A stretch of DNA of 5,331 nt, from NCBI GenBank assembly GCA_003550945.1, contig PULL01000075.1, positions 1-5,331 of the forward strand. Direction: 5' to 3'. The notes under the pieces were generated by a model. It ran no database searches. It was not told the origin of the DNA and saw only the letters and a program-made list of their open reading frames with translations. The DNA is from Thioalkalivibrio sp. Lineage in GTDB: Bacteria > Pseudomonadota > Gammaproteobacteria > Ectothiorhodospirales > Ectothiorhodospiraceae. Of this stretch, positions 1 through 4,935 are shown piece by piece (within the stretch, counting starts at the first letter, position 1; every line of letters starts with the position of its first letter). Made by a program: the position numbers and the translations under genes.

Positions 1-298
1 TGAGCTGCTGCCGATCCCGCCGCCACTGCCCCCGGCTGTTCGCGGCCAGCGTGAGCGGCCACAGGCCGACCTGCACCACCGCGTCGCCAGCGCTGTCGTA
101 ATGCCCGTCGGAACGCAGATGGGAGCGCGTACTCAGCTGCAGGTTCAGCCGGTTCTGTCCGACGGCGACCAGCTGCACCTGGGCCGGACAGGCCCAATGG
201 CCCGCCAATTCCGGGGCTTCCGCCTGCGCCAACCCACTGAATGCCAGCAGCAGGCCGACGGCCGGACCCGCGCAGGCGCTTGCCATTCTCTTGATCAA
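1..298 (-). CDS. Partial small exported protein of unknown function (N-terminal 99 codons)
   Basis: The reading frame is open from about 298 to the left edge, so the C-terminus is missing. I prefer the TTG start at 298: it gives MIKRMASACAG, which supplies the positive n-region of a signal peptide. A hydrophobic stretch follows (residues 13-24), with a likely signal peptidase I site after AQA at residue 26. The in-frame ATG at 286 would lose the Lys-Arg. No clear Shine-Dalgarno sequence is visible before either start. The mature part opens with LAGHWACPAQ and later has SDGHYDSAGD and a GQWRRD turn, suggesting a small beta-rich periplasmic protein. I do not recognise the family. It lies 90 bases downstream of yvcK on the same strand, so it may share that transcript. 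Third codon positions are rich in G and C, which supports coding. The product is inferred only as exported. Confidence 0.6.
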   Translation of the reverse strand, partial: MIKRMASACAGPAVGLLLAFSGLAQAEAPELAGHWACPAQVQLVAVGQNRLNLQLSTRSHLRSDGHYDSAGDAVVQVGLWPLTLAANSRGQWRRDRQQL

Positions 299-358
299 CG
301 AAGTCGACCCGTGTGGTACAGCGTTGCGATGCAACCCCGCGGAGGGGGACCCACCGGC

Positions 359-364
359 ATTCTA
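359..364 (-). promoter_or_regulatory. Possible -10 element for the exported-protein gene
   Basis: On the minus strand this reads TAGAAT, one base from the sigma-70 consensus, about 60 bases before the TTG start at 298. No good -35 hexamer is visible 17 bases further upstream. Just downstream, in the would-be leader, is a short inverted repeat (GTTGC-gat-GCAAC, 323-335). It could be an operator or leader hairpin, or it could be chance. Support is weak. Confidence 0.22.
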
Positions 365-388
365 CACGCCGGGCCAAAACGCCGGAGG

Positions 389-1423
389 CTAGCCCGTCGC
401 GACCCGTGCCGTCGGGGGCGAACGGTGGCGCTGGACGCGCCCGGTCCGGACGATGCGAATCACGGCTTCCGCCAGCGCGCCGGGGTCGTGCCGCACCGGC
501 AGATCCCGCGTCGCCAGCGAGGTGGAGAAGACCCCGTTCACGGACCATCCGACTCGCTCGATGTCAGGCTCCACGACGGTTGCGCCCTCCTCATCGTAGG
601 CAGCCTGGATCGACTCTCGGGGAATCGCGGTATTCACGATCGCCCAGTCCAGCCGTGCCCCGCCGGCGTAACGCTCGAATTCGCGCACGAAATCGGAAGC
701 CCGGAAGCCGTCGGTCTCGCCCCGCTTCGTCATCAGGTTGCACACGAAGATCCGCGTGGCGGGAGATGCCGTCAGGGCCTCGGCCATGCCGTCCACCAGA
801 AAGACCGGCAGGATGCTGGTGTACAGATCGCCCGGCCCGATCACGATCGCGTCGGCGTCGCGGATCGCGTGCAGTGCTCGCGGATTCGCCTGCACCTGCC
901 CATCCAGGAATACCCGCTCGATGCGCGGCAGGGGGGCGGCTCTCTGGTCGATGTCCGCCTCGCCGTGGAGGATGCGCCCATCCGCCAGCTCGGCGCACAG
1001 ATCCGCATGACCCAGCGTCACGGGAAGCACGTTGCCGCGGACCCGAAGAATCCGCGACAGCTGCTCCACGCACTGTTCCAGGTCGTCGCTGAGGCTGGTC
1101 AGCGCGGCCATGAACAGGTTGCCCACGCTGTGTCCGTTCAGGCTGGACGACCCGGCGAATCGATACTCGAGCGCCGCGCGGATCGATGCGGTTTCCTCCG
1201 AGACCTCCCCCAACGCCAGCAGGCAGCGCCGAAGGTCACCGAACGGCGGCAGGCCATACTCGCGCCGCAGCAGCCCGGTGCTGCCACCACTGTCGAACAT
1301 GGTGACGATCGCTGTAAGGTTTGGCGTGTGTGCCTTCAGCCCCTCGAGGATCGTCGAGGTTCCGGTGCCGCCGCCGATGGCCACGATCTTCGGCCCATCC
1401 CCTCTCGAAGCCCACTGTTCCAT
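389..1423 (-). CDS. yvcK: YvcK/YbhK-family (CofD-like) protein, 344 aa
   Basis: This protein belongs to the CofD-like UPF0052 family. In Bacillus, YvcK binds UDP-GlcNAc and is needed for growth on gluconeogenic carbon and for cell-wall homeostasis; E. coli has the homologue YbhK. No enzymatic reaction is established for this bacterial branch. Visible motifs are the nucleotide-binding AIGGGTG (residues 15-21), FDSGGSTG (43-50), PPFGDLRRCLLAL (59-71), NGHSVGNL (96-103), IGPGDLYTSILP (195-206) and CNLMTKRGETDGF (228-240). They are in family order, and the length is about normal. I chose the ATG at 1423 because GGGGGA precedes it with about 5 bases of spacing and homology begins immediately. The frame stays open to 1555, but that extension is arginine-rich and looks non-coding. 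The FDSGGSTG motif departs from the more usual DDGGSSG. A soluble cytoplasmic protein is expected. Confidence 0.93.
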   Translation of the reverse strand: MEQWASRGDGPKIVAIGGGTGTSTILEGLKAHTPNLTAIVTMFDSGGSTGLLRREYGLPPFGDLRRCLLALGEVSEETASIRAALEYRFAGSSSLNGHSVGNLFMAALTSLSDDLEQCVEQLSRILRVRGNVLPVTLGHADLCAELADGRILHGEADIDQRAAPLPRIERVFLDGQVQANPRALHAIRDADAIVIGPGDLYTSILPVFLVDGMAEALTASPATRIFVCNLMTKRGETDGFRASDFVREFERYAGGARLDWAIVNTAIPRESIQAAYDEEGATVVEPDIERVGWSVNGVFSTSLATRDLPVRHDPGALAEAVIRIVRTGRVQRHRSPPTARVATG

Positions 1424-1815
1424 ACGATCCCCCAAGTCCCGCGGCAGCACGGATCCCGCTCGCAACCCCTGCCCGCTCCGGCGTCGTCTCCGCGAAGTCC
1501 GAACGACCGCGCGGCCAGCACTGCAGCGACCCAGCCGCCGGGTGGCTGAACGCAAGAGGATCGCAGCCGGACGCGACCCTACGGCGCGTGCTCGGCCACG
1601 GTTCCGCTGCTACCGCGACCCGCGCCGTGCATCAAACAGGCAAGCATGCTCCGTGCCAGCCAGAACCGCGCCGCCACACGGCATCCACACACCGGCGGAA
1701 GACAGAAAAACGGCAATCCTGGTCGCCAGACTGACAGGAATGGGCAGCCTCCCTGGATCGAGCCTGGCCAACCCAGTGCACCCTTGAGATTGCAGCGCGA
1801 TGCGCGGGAGCGTGC
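1424..1815. other. 392-base intergenic stretch without a convincing gene
   Basis: This stretch separates yvcK from the Smr gene; both read leftwards, so it should hold the yvcK promoter and the end of the Smr transcript. Frames that stay open here are arginine- and proline-rich and match no family I know. A short inverted repeat, GCGC-gat-GCGC (1795-1805), follows the Smr stop but has no T tract. A run of five T on the minus strand near 1706-1710 is not directly preceded by a stable stem. A sequence like the head of the dispersed repeat is at 1755-1778. I see no tRNA and no clear sigma-70 promoter. Confidence 0.5.
1755..1778 (+). repeat. Possible decayed head of the dispersed repeat family
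   Basis: These 24 bases match the first 24 bases of copy A from its second G (GGGTCGGACCAAGCCAACCCACTG onward) at 18 of 24 positions by hand count, including an unbroken GCCAACCCA. The sequence after it does not resemble the hairpin body of the other copies, so it is a relic at best and may be chance. Confidence 0.25.
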
Positions 1816-2070
1816 TCAGTGGCGGAAATGCACGAACAGCCGGCCGTGGTTCTTGGCGTCCTTCTCCACCCGGTGGTAGCGCGCCTTGATGTCCGGGCGC
1901 TGCAGGAAGCGCAGCACGCGCTTCTTCAACTGGCCGCTGCCCTTGCCGTGAATGATCTCCACGGTTGGAATCCGCTTCTCGCAGGCGTCACGGATTGCGC
2001 CTTCGAGGGCGGCGTCGATCTTCCGCCCGTGGCGGAAGCATTCGTGCAGGTCAATCGAAATACGGGCCAC
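1816..2070 (-). CDS. Stand-alone Smr-domain protein, 84 aa
   Basis: The whole protein is one small Smr (MutS2-related) domain. Smr domains fold like the C-terminus of IF3 or DNase I and act as nucleic-acid nicking or cleaving modules in MutS2 and in RNA-acting proteins; the substrate of solo versions is generally unknown. The DLHECF segment at residues 7-12 supplies the LDLH-type motif. EIIHGKGSGQLKKRVLRFL (about residues 38-56) is the hallmark HGKGxGxL motif. The C-terminal HGRLFVHFR strand closes the domain. The only plausible start is GTG at 2070, since an in-frame stop lies nine codons upstream with no other start codon between. It has no obvious Shine-Dalgarno sequence. It lies 143 bases after the lipoprotein gene on the same strand and is probably the last gene of that operon. 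The product is expected to be cytoplasmic. Confidence 0.88.
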   Translation of the reverse strand: MARISIDLHECFRHGRKIDAALEGAIRDACEKRIPTVEIIHGKGSGQLKKRVLRFLQRPDIKARYHRVEKDAKNHGRLFVHFRH

Positions 2071-2213
2071 GACAGCCCGTACGTTACCGGATCCTCACGA
2101 CCCGTGCATCGGGGCCCCGGATTGCTTCACAGGCCCCTGCGGCGGTGACACGGCCGGCAATACCGGCGCCCAACTGCAAGGCCGCCTGCGATATGCCAGC
2201 GGGTGCGACGCGT

Positions 2214-2567
2214 TCAAGGCTCCTGCGCCGCAGACACCGATTGCAGTTCCAGCCGACGGCCCCGTTCCGGGTGCCAAGTGAACCGTCCCTCGACCACAAC
2301 CGACTCGCCGACCCGGTCGGCAACCGCGGTGCCTGGGCGCAGCGCCAGACGATTGCGCGGCGTCGTTTCGATCCAGTAGTGCTCCGGATCCTCGAGCCCC
2401 TGCACGGTGCCCCGGGTGCGCACCCGCTCACCGTCGAACGTGGCCGGGGCCCCGGCCAACTGGTCCAGCGTCACCTCGGAGACACGCTCCTCCGCACATC
2501 CCGCCAGCGTCACGATCAGCAGCAGGCACACGCCCGCTGACGATGACGCTATGCGCAAACGCCCCAT
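2214..2567 (-). CDS. Small lipoprotein with an OB-fold-like domain, 117 aa
   Basis: A lipoprotein signal peptide is clear: MGRLRIASSS, a hydrophobic stretch (residues 11-21), then the lipobox LAGC with the lipidated cysteine at residue 24. The acidic residues straight after the cysteine (CAEERVSE) do not include Asp at +2, so sorting to the outer membrane is likely by the E. coli rule. The mature part has a beta-rich pattern, with GERVRTRGTVQGLEDPEHYW, then RLALRPG, VGESVVVEGRF and RGRRLELQSV. This resembles small OB-fold proteins, but it is an inference from pattern only and I cannot name a ligand. The ATG at 2567 lies 4 bases after the stop of the upstream stress-type gene, with no strong Shine-Dalgarno sequence, so translation is probably coupled to that gene. 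Confidence 0.82.
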   Translation of the reverse strand: MGRLRIASSSAGVCLLLIVTLAGCAEERVSEVTLDQLAGAPATFDGERVRTRGTVQGLEDPEHYWIETTPRNRLALRPGTAVADRVGESVVVEGRFTWHPERGRRLELQSVSAAQEP

Positions 2568-2571
2568 CCAG

Positions 2572-2787
2572 CTATTGCACCGGGCGAGACCAGATGTCCT
2601 TGGGATCGTGACGCCGCAGAATTTCCTCGGCGTTGGCCTGCACAGAGTCCGGGACCATCACCTTGACCTGCAGATTCTCCTCGTCCAGGAACACTTTCTC
2701 GCGATCAAAGCCGTCGGCCACCAGATCTTCCAGCGCATTCCGGCCCGCGTCGAGATTCGCAAAGACAGCCGTTACCGTCTGGGTCAT
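2572..2787 (-). CDS. Short GSP17M/YflT-like stress protein, 71 aa
   Basis: The sequence MTQTVTAVFANLDAGRNALE, followed by DLVADGFDREKVFL, has the beta-alpha-beta opening typical of general stress protein 17M (YflT-like) domains, in which an acidic helix carries the EALxxLxxxGF-like pattern. The C-terminal part, VKVMVPDSVQANAEEILRRH, looks like the second beta-alpha unit. At 71 residues it is shorter than the usual domain of roughly 100. The family is linked to general stress, but its biochemical role is unknown. Three nested starts exist (ATG 2793, GTG 2790, ATG 2787). GGAGG at 2796-2800 lies 8 bases from the ATG at 2787 and only 2 from that at 2793, so I chose 2787. It is the first gene of a likely operon with the lipoprotein and Smr genes. 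Family assignment is moderate. Confidence 0.75.
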   Translation of the reverse strand: MTQTVTAVFANLDAGRNALEDLVADGFDREKVFLDEENLQVKVMVPDSVQANAEEILRRHDPKDIWSRPVQ

Positions 2788-2795
2788 CACCATCA

Positions 2796-2800
2796 CCTCC
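2796..2800 (-). promoter_or_regulatory. Strong Shine-Dalgarno sequence that decides the start at 2787
   Basis: The minus strand reads GGAGGTGATGGTGATG here. The GGAGG core is 2 bases from the first ATG (2793), 5 from the GTG (2790) and 8 from the second ATG (2787). Only the latter two are at usable spacing. It is the best ribosome-binding site in the window. Confidence 0.7.
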
Positions 2801-2838
2801 GTGCAACGATTCCAACAGAAACGCACCACGCGCTCCAG

Positions 2839-2847
2839 CGCATACCA
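2839..2847 (-). promoter_or_regulatory. Possible extended -10 promoter of the stress/lipoprotein/Smr operon
   Basis: The minus strand reads TGGTATGCG, a TGn extended -10 motif, about 50 bases before the start at 2787. No -35 consensus is visible; the bases that would hold it are a G-rich run. An alternative -10, TATGTT, lies at 2850-2855. The same TGGTATGC string occurs before the PAS gene. Confidence 0.35.
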
Positions 2848-2856
2848 TGAACATAG

Positions 2857-2874
2857 CCCTCCCGCCCCCTCCCC
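2857..2874 (-). other. G-quadruplex motif with single-base loops
   Basis: On the minus strand this reads GGGG-A-GGGGG-C-GGG-A-GGG: four G tracts of at least three with one-base loops, the class expected to form very stable quadruplexes. It lies immediately upstream of the possible -10 of the 2787 operon, on its non-template strand, where a -35 element would be. Fold formation in the cell is inference. Confidence 0.6.
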
Positions 2875-2886
2875 GCCAGCCACTCC

Positions 2887-3006
2887 GGGGTCGGACCAAG
2901 CCAACCCACTGTAATTTCGAGAAAAATAGGCTTTTTTGAGGTGAAAATCGGCCTTGGAGCCCCGATTTCGGCCCCAAAAACACCGCTTCAAGCGACCGGG
3001 GCCCGA
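2887..3006 (+). repeat. Dispersed structured repeat, copy A
   Basis: The head is GGGGTCGGACCAAGCCAACC, and the tail ends in GGGGCCCGA, which matches copy D. The A-rich block CAAAAACACC starts 88 bases from the head. The T-rich strand at 2933-2938 (TTTTTG) can pair with CAAAAA at 2975-2980. Inside lies a perfect 7-bp hairpin, AAATCGG (2945-2951) with CCGATTT (2962-2968). A further CGCTT-c-AAGCG repeat is at 2984-2994. The copy sits between the divergently transcribed stress operon and the methyltransferase gene. Confidence 0.85.
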
Positions 3007-3053
3007 CAGCCGCCCTCCAGGCATACGCCCCAAGCCATGCCGCTGGCCGCCCG

Positions 3054-3077
3054 CCCTGCCCCCTGCTACCCTCCCCC
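3054..3077 (-). other. Second G-quadruplex motif, upstream of the methyltransferase
   Basis: The minus strand carries four G tracts (5, 3, 5 and 3 bases) with loops of 1, 5 and 2 bases. It ends about 36 bases before the methyltransferase start, on that gene's template strand. With the motif at 2857-2874 it flanks repeat copy A. In GC-rich genomes such motifs also occur by chance. Confidence 0.5.
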
Positions 3078-3113
3078 ACGTTCACACTGGGAAAACGCTG
3101 GGGGCCACCGCAG

Positions 3114-3812
3114 ATGTCGAACCGGACGATCGGCCTGGACGATGCGCTGTACCGCTACCTGCTGGATGCGTCGCTGCGCGAGCATCCCCTGCTCACCGAG
3201 TTGCGCGCACAGACCGCAACCATGCCCGAGGCCCATTACCAGATCGCGCCGGAACAGGGGCAGTTCATGGCCTTTCTGGCGCGCGCCATCGGAGCCCGCC
3301 GGTATCTCGAGGTCGGGACCTTCACCGGCTACAGCGCCCTCGCAATCGCCCTCGCGCTCCCAGCGGATGGCGAGGTGATCGCCTGCGACGTCAGCCGGGA
3401 GTGGACCGACATCGCCCGAGGCTACTGGCAGCGTGCTGGCGTCGAAGCGCGCATCCGGCTAGAACTGCGGCCCGCGCTGGACACTCTGCGCGATCTGCGC
3501 GCCGGCGGCGAAGAGCAGAGCTTCGACCTGGCCTTCATCGATGCCGACAAGACGGGATATCCCGAGTACTACGAGCAATGCCTCGCGCTGCTGCGGCCGG
3601 GCGGCATCGTGATGGTGGACAACACGCTGTGGTCCGGCAGCGTCGCGGATTCAGCCGACCGCTCTGCCGATACCGAGGCGATCCGGGCGTTCAACCGCCA
3701 ACTGCAAGGCGATCCGCGAGTGGACCTCTCGCTCGTTCCGATCGGCGACGGGCTGACGCTCGCGCGCAAGAGACCTGAAACGGGGTTCTCGCAGGGGGCC
3801 GGCGCGAGCTGA
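3114..3812 (+). CDS. Cation-dependent SAM O-methyltransferase (Methyltransf_3/CCoAOMT-like), 232 aa
   Basis: This is a class I SAM-dependent methyltransferase of the caffeoyl-CoA/catechol O-methyltransferase type, which moves a methyl group to a hydroxyl of a small, usually catechol-like, molecule using a divalent cation. It has an N-terminal helical region with PEQGQFMAFLARAIG (residues 46-60). Motif I is YLEVGTFTGYSALAIALALP (64-83), followed by VIACDVS (88-94), where the acidic residue binds the SAM ribose. FIDADKTGYPEYY (141-153) holds metal ligand Asp143 and probable catalytic Lys146, and VDNTLWSGSV (168-177) holds metal ligands Asp169 and Asn170. The length is normal for the family and all key residues are present. 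The ATG at 3114 is followed at once by family-like sequence, though its Shine-Dalgarno match (a G run about 10 bases upstream) is poor. The true substrate cannot be told from sequence. The protein should be cytoplasmic. Confidence 0.93.
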   Translation: MSNRTIGLDDALYRYLLDASLREHPLLTELRAQTATMPEAHYQIAPEQGQFMAFLARAIGARRYLEVGTFTGYSALAIALALPADGEVIACDVSREWTDIARGYWQRAGVEARIRLELRPALDTLRDLRAGGEEQSFDLAFIDADKTGYPEYYEQCLALLRPGGIVMVDNTLWSGSVADSADRSADTEAIRAFNRQLQGDPRVDLSLVPIGDGLTLARKRPETGFSQGAGAS

Positions 3813-3865
3813 TCCGGGATTCCCGCCGCGGCCGCCGCGCGCGCCCGCAGGCGATGGGGCCATCC

Positions 3866-3882
3866 GTCCGGCCTGCCCGGAC
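3866..3882. terminator. Hairpin between convergent genes, possible terminator
   Basis: GTCCGG and CCGGAC form a perfect 6-bp stem with a 5-base loop. It lies between the methyltransferase stop (3812) and the PAS gene stop (3900), the place for a bidirectional terminator. There is no T tract on either side, so it may be a rho-dependent end or a transcript-stabilising hairpin. A smaller repeat, CGGGA-t-TCCCG, follows the methyltransferase stop directly. Confidence 0.4.
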
Positions 3883-3899
3883 TTCCGAACCCGAGGAAT

Positions 3900-4562
3900 C
3901 TACCGCGCCAGCAGCTCGTCGGCCAACTCGTGCGCGCGGCGCAGCCGTTCGGCGAGGTCGTCACGTCTCTGGAGCCTCGCCAGATCCTCCTCCACCTGGC
4001 GGGCGGCGAGCTCCCGCTGCACGCGCTCCCGCTCCTTCTGCGCCAGATAACGCTCCAACTCGAGTCGTGCGGCGGGCGCGCTCAGGCTGTCCTGGAACCC
4101 CGGGGGATGCATGTGAAACACGGTGAAGAAATAGTGGGCGATAGGTAACCTGACCACCGTCTTGGTCAGGTCATAGACCTTGGTTCCGCCGTGCTTCCTG
4201 CGCACGTCGATGCGCTGCCGGACCACCTCCGCCTCGGCCCGGAAGAAGTTGTAGATGTCCGTCGAGTTGCCTTCGAGGAGCAGGGTGTAGCGCTGCCCCA
4301 GAACGTCCTCGGGCGCGTAGTGCAGCAGATGGCAAAACGCGTGGTTGACGTACAGCAGCTTCATGTCACGGCCGACGATGCCAGCCGGATGATCGTCGTT
4401 CTTGAGCACCGCACGCGCGGTGTTGATCGCCGAATCCTTGGCCGATTTCTTCAGGTGTCCAACCAGCCCCTTCAGCTGCTCGATCTCCTGACGCAGCGCA
4501 TCCGCCTCGCGCTCAGCACCCGGCTCGTCCTGCCCCACTCCGCGCAGATCCCCCACAAACAT
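3900..4562 (-). CDS. Single-PAS-domain protein flanked by coiled coils, 220 aa
   Basis: Residues 17-40 (EREADALRQEIEQLKGLVGH onward) form a heptad-like coiled coil. Residues about 50-155 look like one PAS domain: AGIVGRDMKLLYVNHAFCHL, then YAPEDVLGQRYTLLLE (a PAS FG-loop-like LG motif) and the final strands YDLTKTVVRL and YFFTVFHMHP. Residues 164-220 are a charged C-terminal helix likely to be a second coiled coil. No kinase, GGDEF, EAL, HTH or membrane segment is present, so it probably acts by pairing with a partner. The ligand is unknown; Cys77, His78 and His81 lie in the PAS core, but I see no classical haem or flavin signature. The frame stays open upstream to 4646, but those codons lie in repeat copy B, so I chose the ATG at 4562, preceded by G-rich GGGGCGGGG. 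It converges on the methyltransferase gene. Confidence 0.85.
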   Translation of the reverse strand: MFVGDLRGVGQDEPGAEREADALRQEIEQLKGLVGHLKKSAKDSAINTARAVLKNDDHPAGIVGRDMKLLYVNHAFCHLLHYAPEDVLGQRYTLLLEGNSTDIYNFFRAEAEVVRQRIDVRRKHGGTKVYDLTKTVVRLPIAHYFFTVFHMHPPGFQDSLSAPAARLELERYLAQKERERVQRELAARQVEEDLARLQRRDDLAERLRRAHELADELLAR

Positions 4563-4586
4563 CCCCGCCCCAGATGTGTGCACCGC

Positions 4587-4615
4587 AGCATACCACAACC
4601 GCACCCCGTAACGCC
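4587..4615 (-). promoter_or_regulatory. Possible extended -10 promoter of the PAS gene, abutting repeat copy B
   Basis: The minus strand has TGGTATGCT (4587-4595), an extended -10 with TATGCT. Seventeen bases upstream is GGCGTT (4610-4615), a poor -35. Transcription would start near 4580, leaving a leader of about 18 bases before the ATG at 4562. The upstream edge of this promoter touches the first base of repeat copy B at 4616. Confidence 0.4.
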
Positions 4616-4737
4616 GGGGTCGGACCAAGCCAACCCATTGAATCAAATGGAATCACCTACCTGTTTCGGCTGCGTTTTGGGGCTTGCAAGCCCATTTCTG
4701 ACCGCAAAAACGCCACCCCAGAAGTCCACCGGTCCGG
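4616..4737 (+). repeat. Dispersed structured repeat, copy B
   Basis: The first 22 bases after 4616 are identical to copy A (GGGGTCGGACCAAGCCAACC and two more). CAAAAACGCC starts 89 bases from the head. The outer stem is GCGTTTT (4672-4678) with AAAACGC (4707-4713), 7 bp perfect. Inside is a perfect 14-base palindrome, GGGCTTGCAAGCCC (4680-4693). The right boundary is approximate, set from the length of copies A and D. It pairs tail to tail with copy C. Confidence 0.8.
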
Positions 4738-4768
4738 CCGTCCGAAAACGCGTCGCAATCTCGGTGCA

Positions 4769-4889
4769 CCACCCGGCCCAGCGTTAGAACCACCTTTTTG
4801 ACCCTAAAAACGGGCGCTCAAGGCCAGAAAAGGGCCAAAATCCGCATCCGATTCACTTTATTTTCAATCGCTTATCTTGGTCCGACCCC
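4769..4889 (-). repeat. Dispersed structured repeat, copy C (inverted, most diverged)
   Basis: Read on the minus strand from 4889, the head is GGGGTCGGACCAAG, and ATTGAA follows as in copy B. CAAAAAGG starts 89 bases from the head. CCTTTT (4793-4798, plus strand) can pair with AAAAGG (4828-4833) as the outer stem. The inner hairpin is weak (CCC/GGG), unlike in A, B and D. The far boundary is approximate. Confidence 0.7.
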
Positions 4890-4935
4890 GGAAGGCCAGT
4901 CCATGGCTTCGACCAGGCGCTCTTAGCCAGCCCTT

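Noticed and set aside
228..243. GCCAACCCACTGAATG, close to the start of repeats A and B
   Set aside because: It lies in the signal-peptide codons of the left gene and lacks the GGGGTCGGACC head, so it is likely coincidence.
101..1549. Long plus-strand open frame of 482 codons opposite yvcK
   Set aside because: It is the antisense shadow of yvcK, rich in Arg, Gln and Pro with no recognisable domain, and the opposite strand carries all YvcK motifs.
1424..1555. 44-codon N-terminal extension of YvcK
   Set aside because: Arginine-rich sequence with no family match. A ribosome-binding site precedes the ATG at 1423, where homology starts.
1732..1775. tRNA-like GGATCGAGCC followed by CCA
   Set aside because: The bases around it do not form the paired T-arm and acceptor stem, and no anticodon arm can be drawn.
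4563..4646. 28-codon N-terminal extension of the PAS protein
   Set aside because: It would begin inside repeat copy B and read through the likely promoter, so the open frame is accidental.
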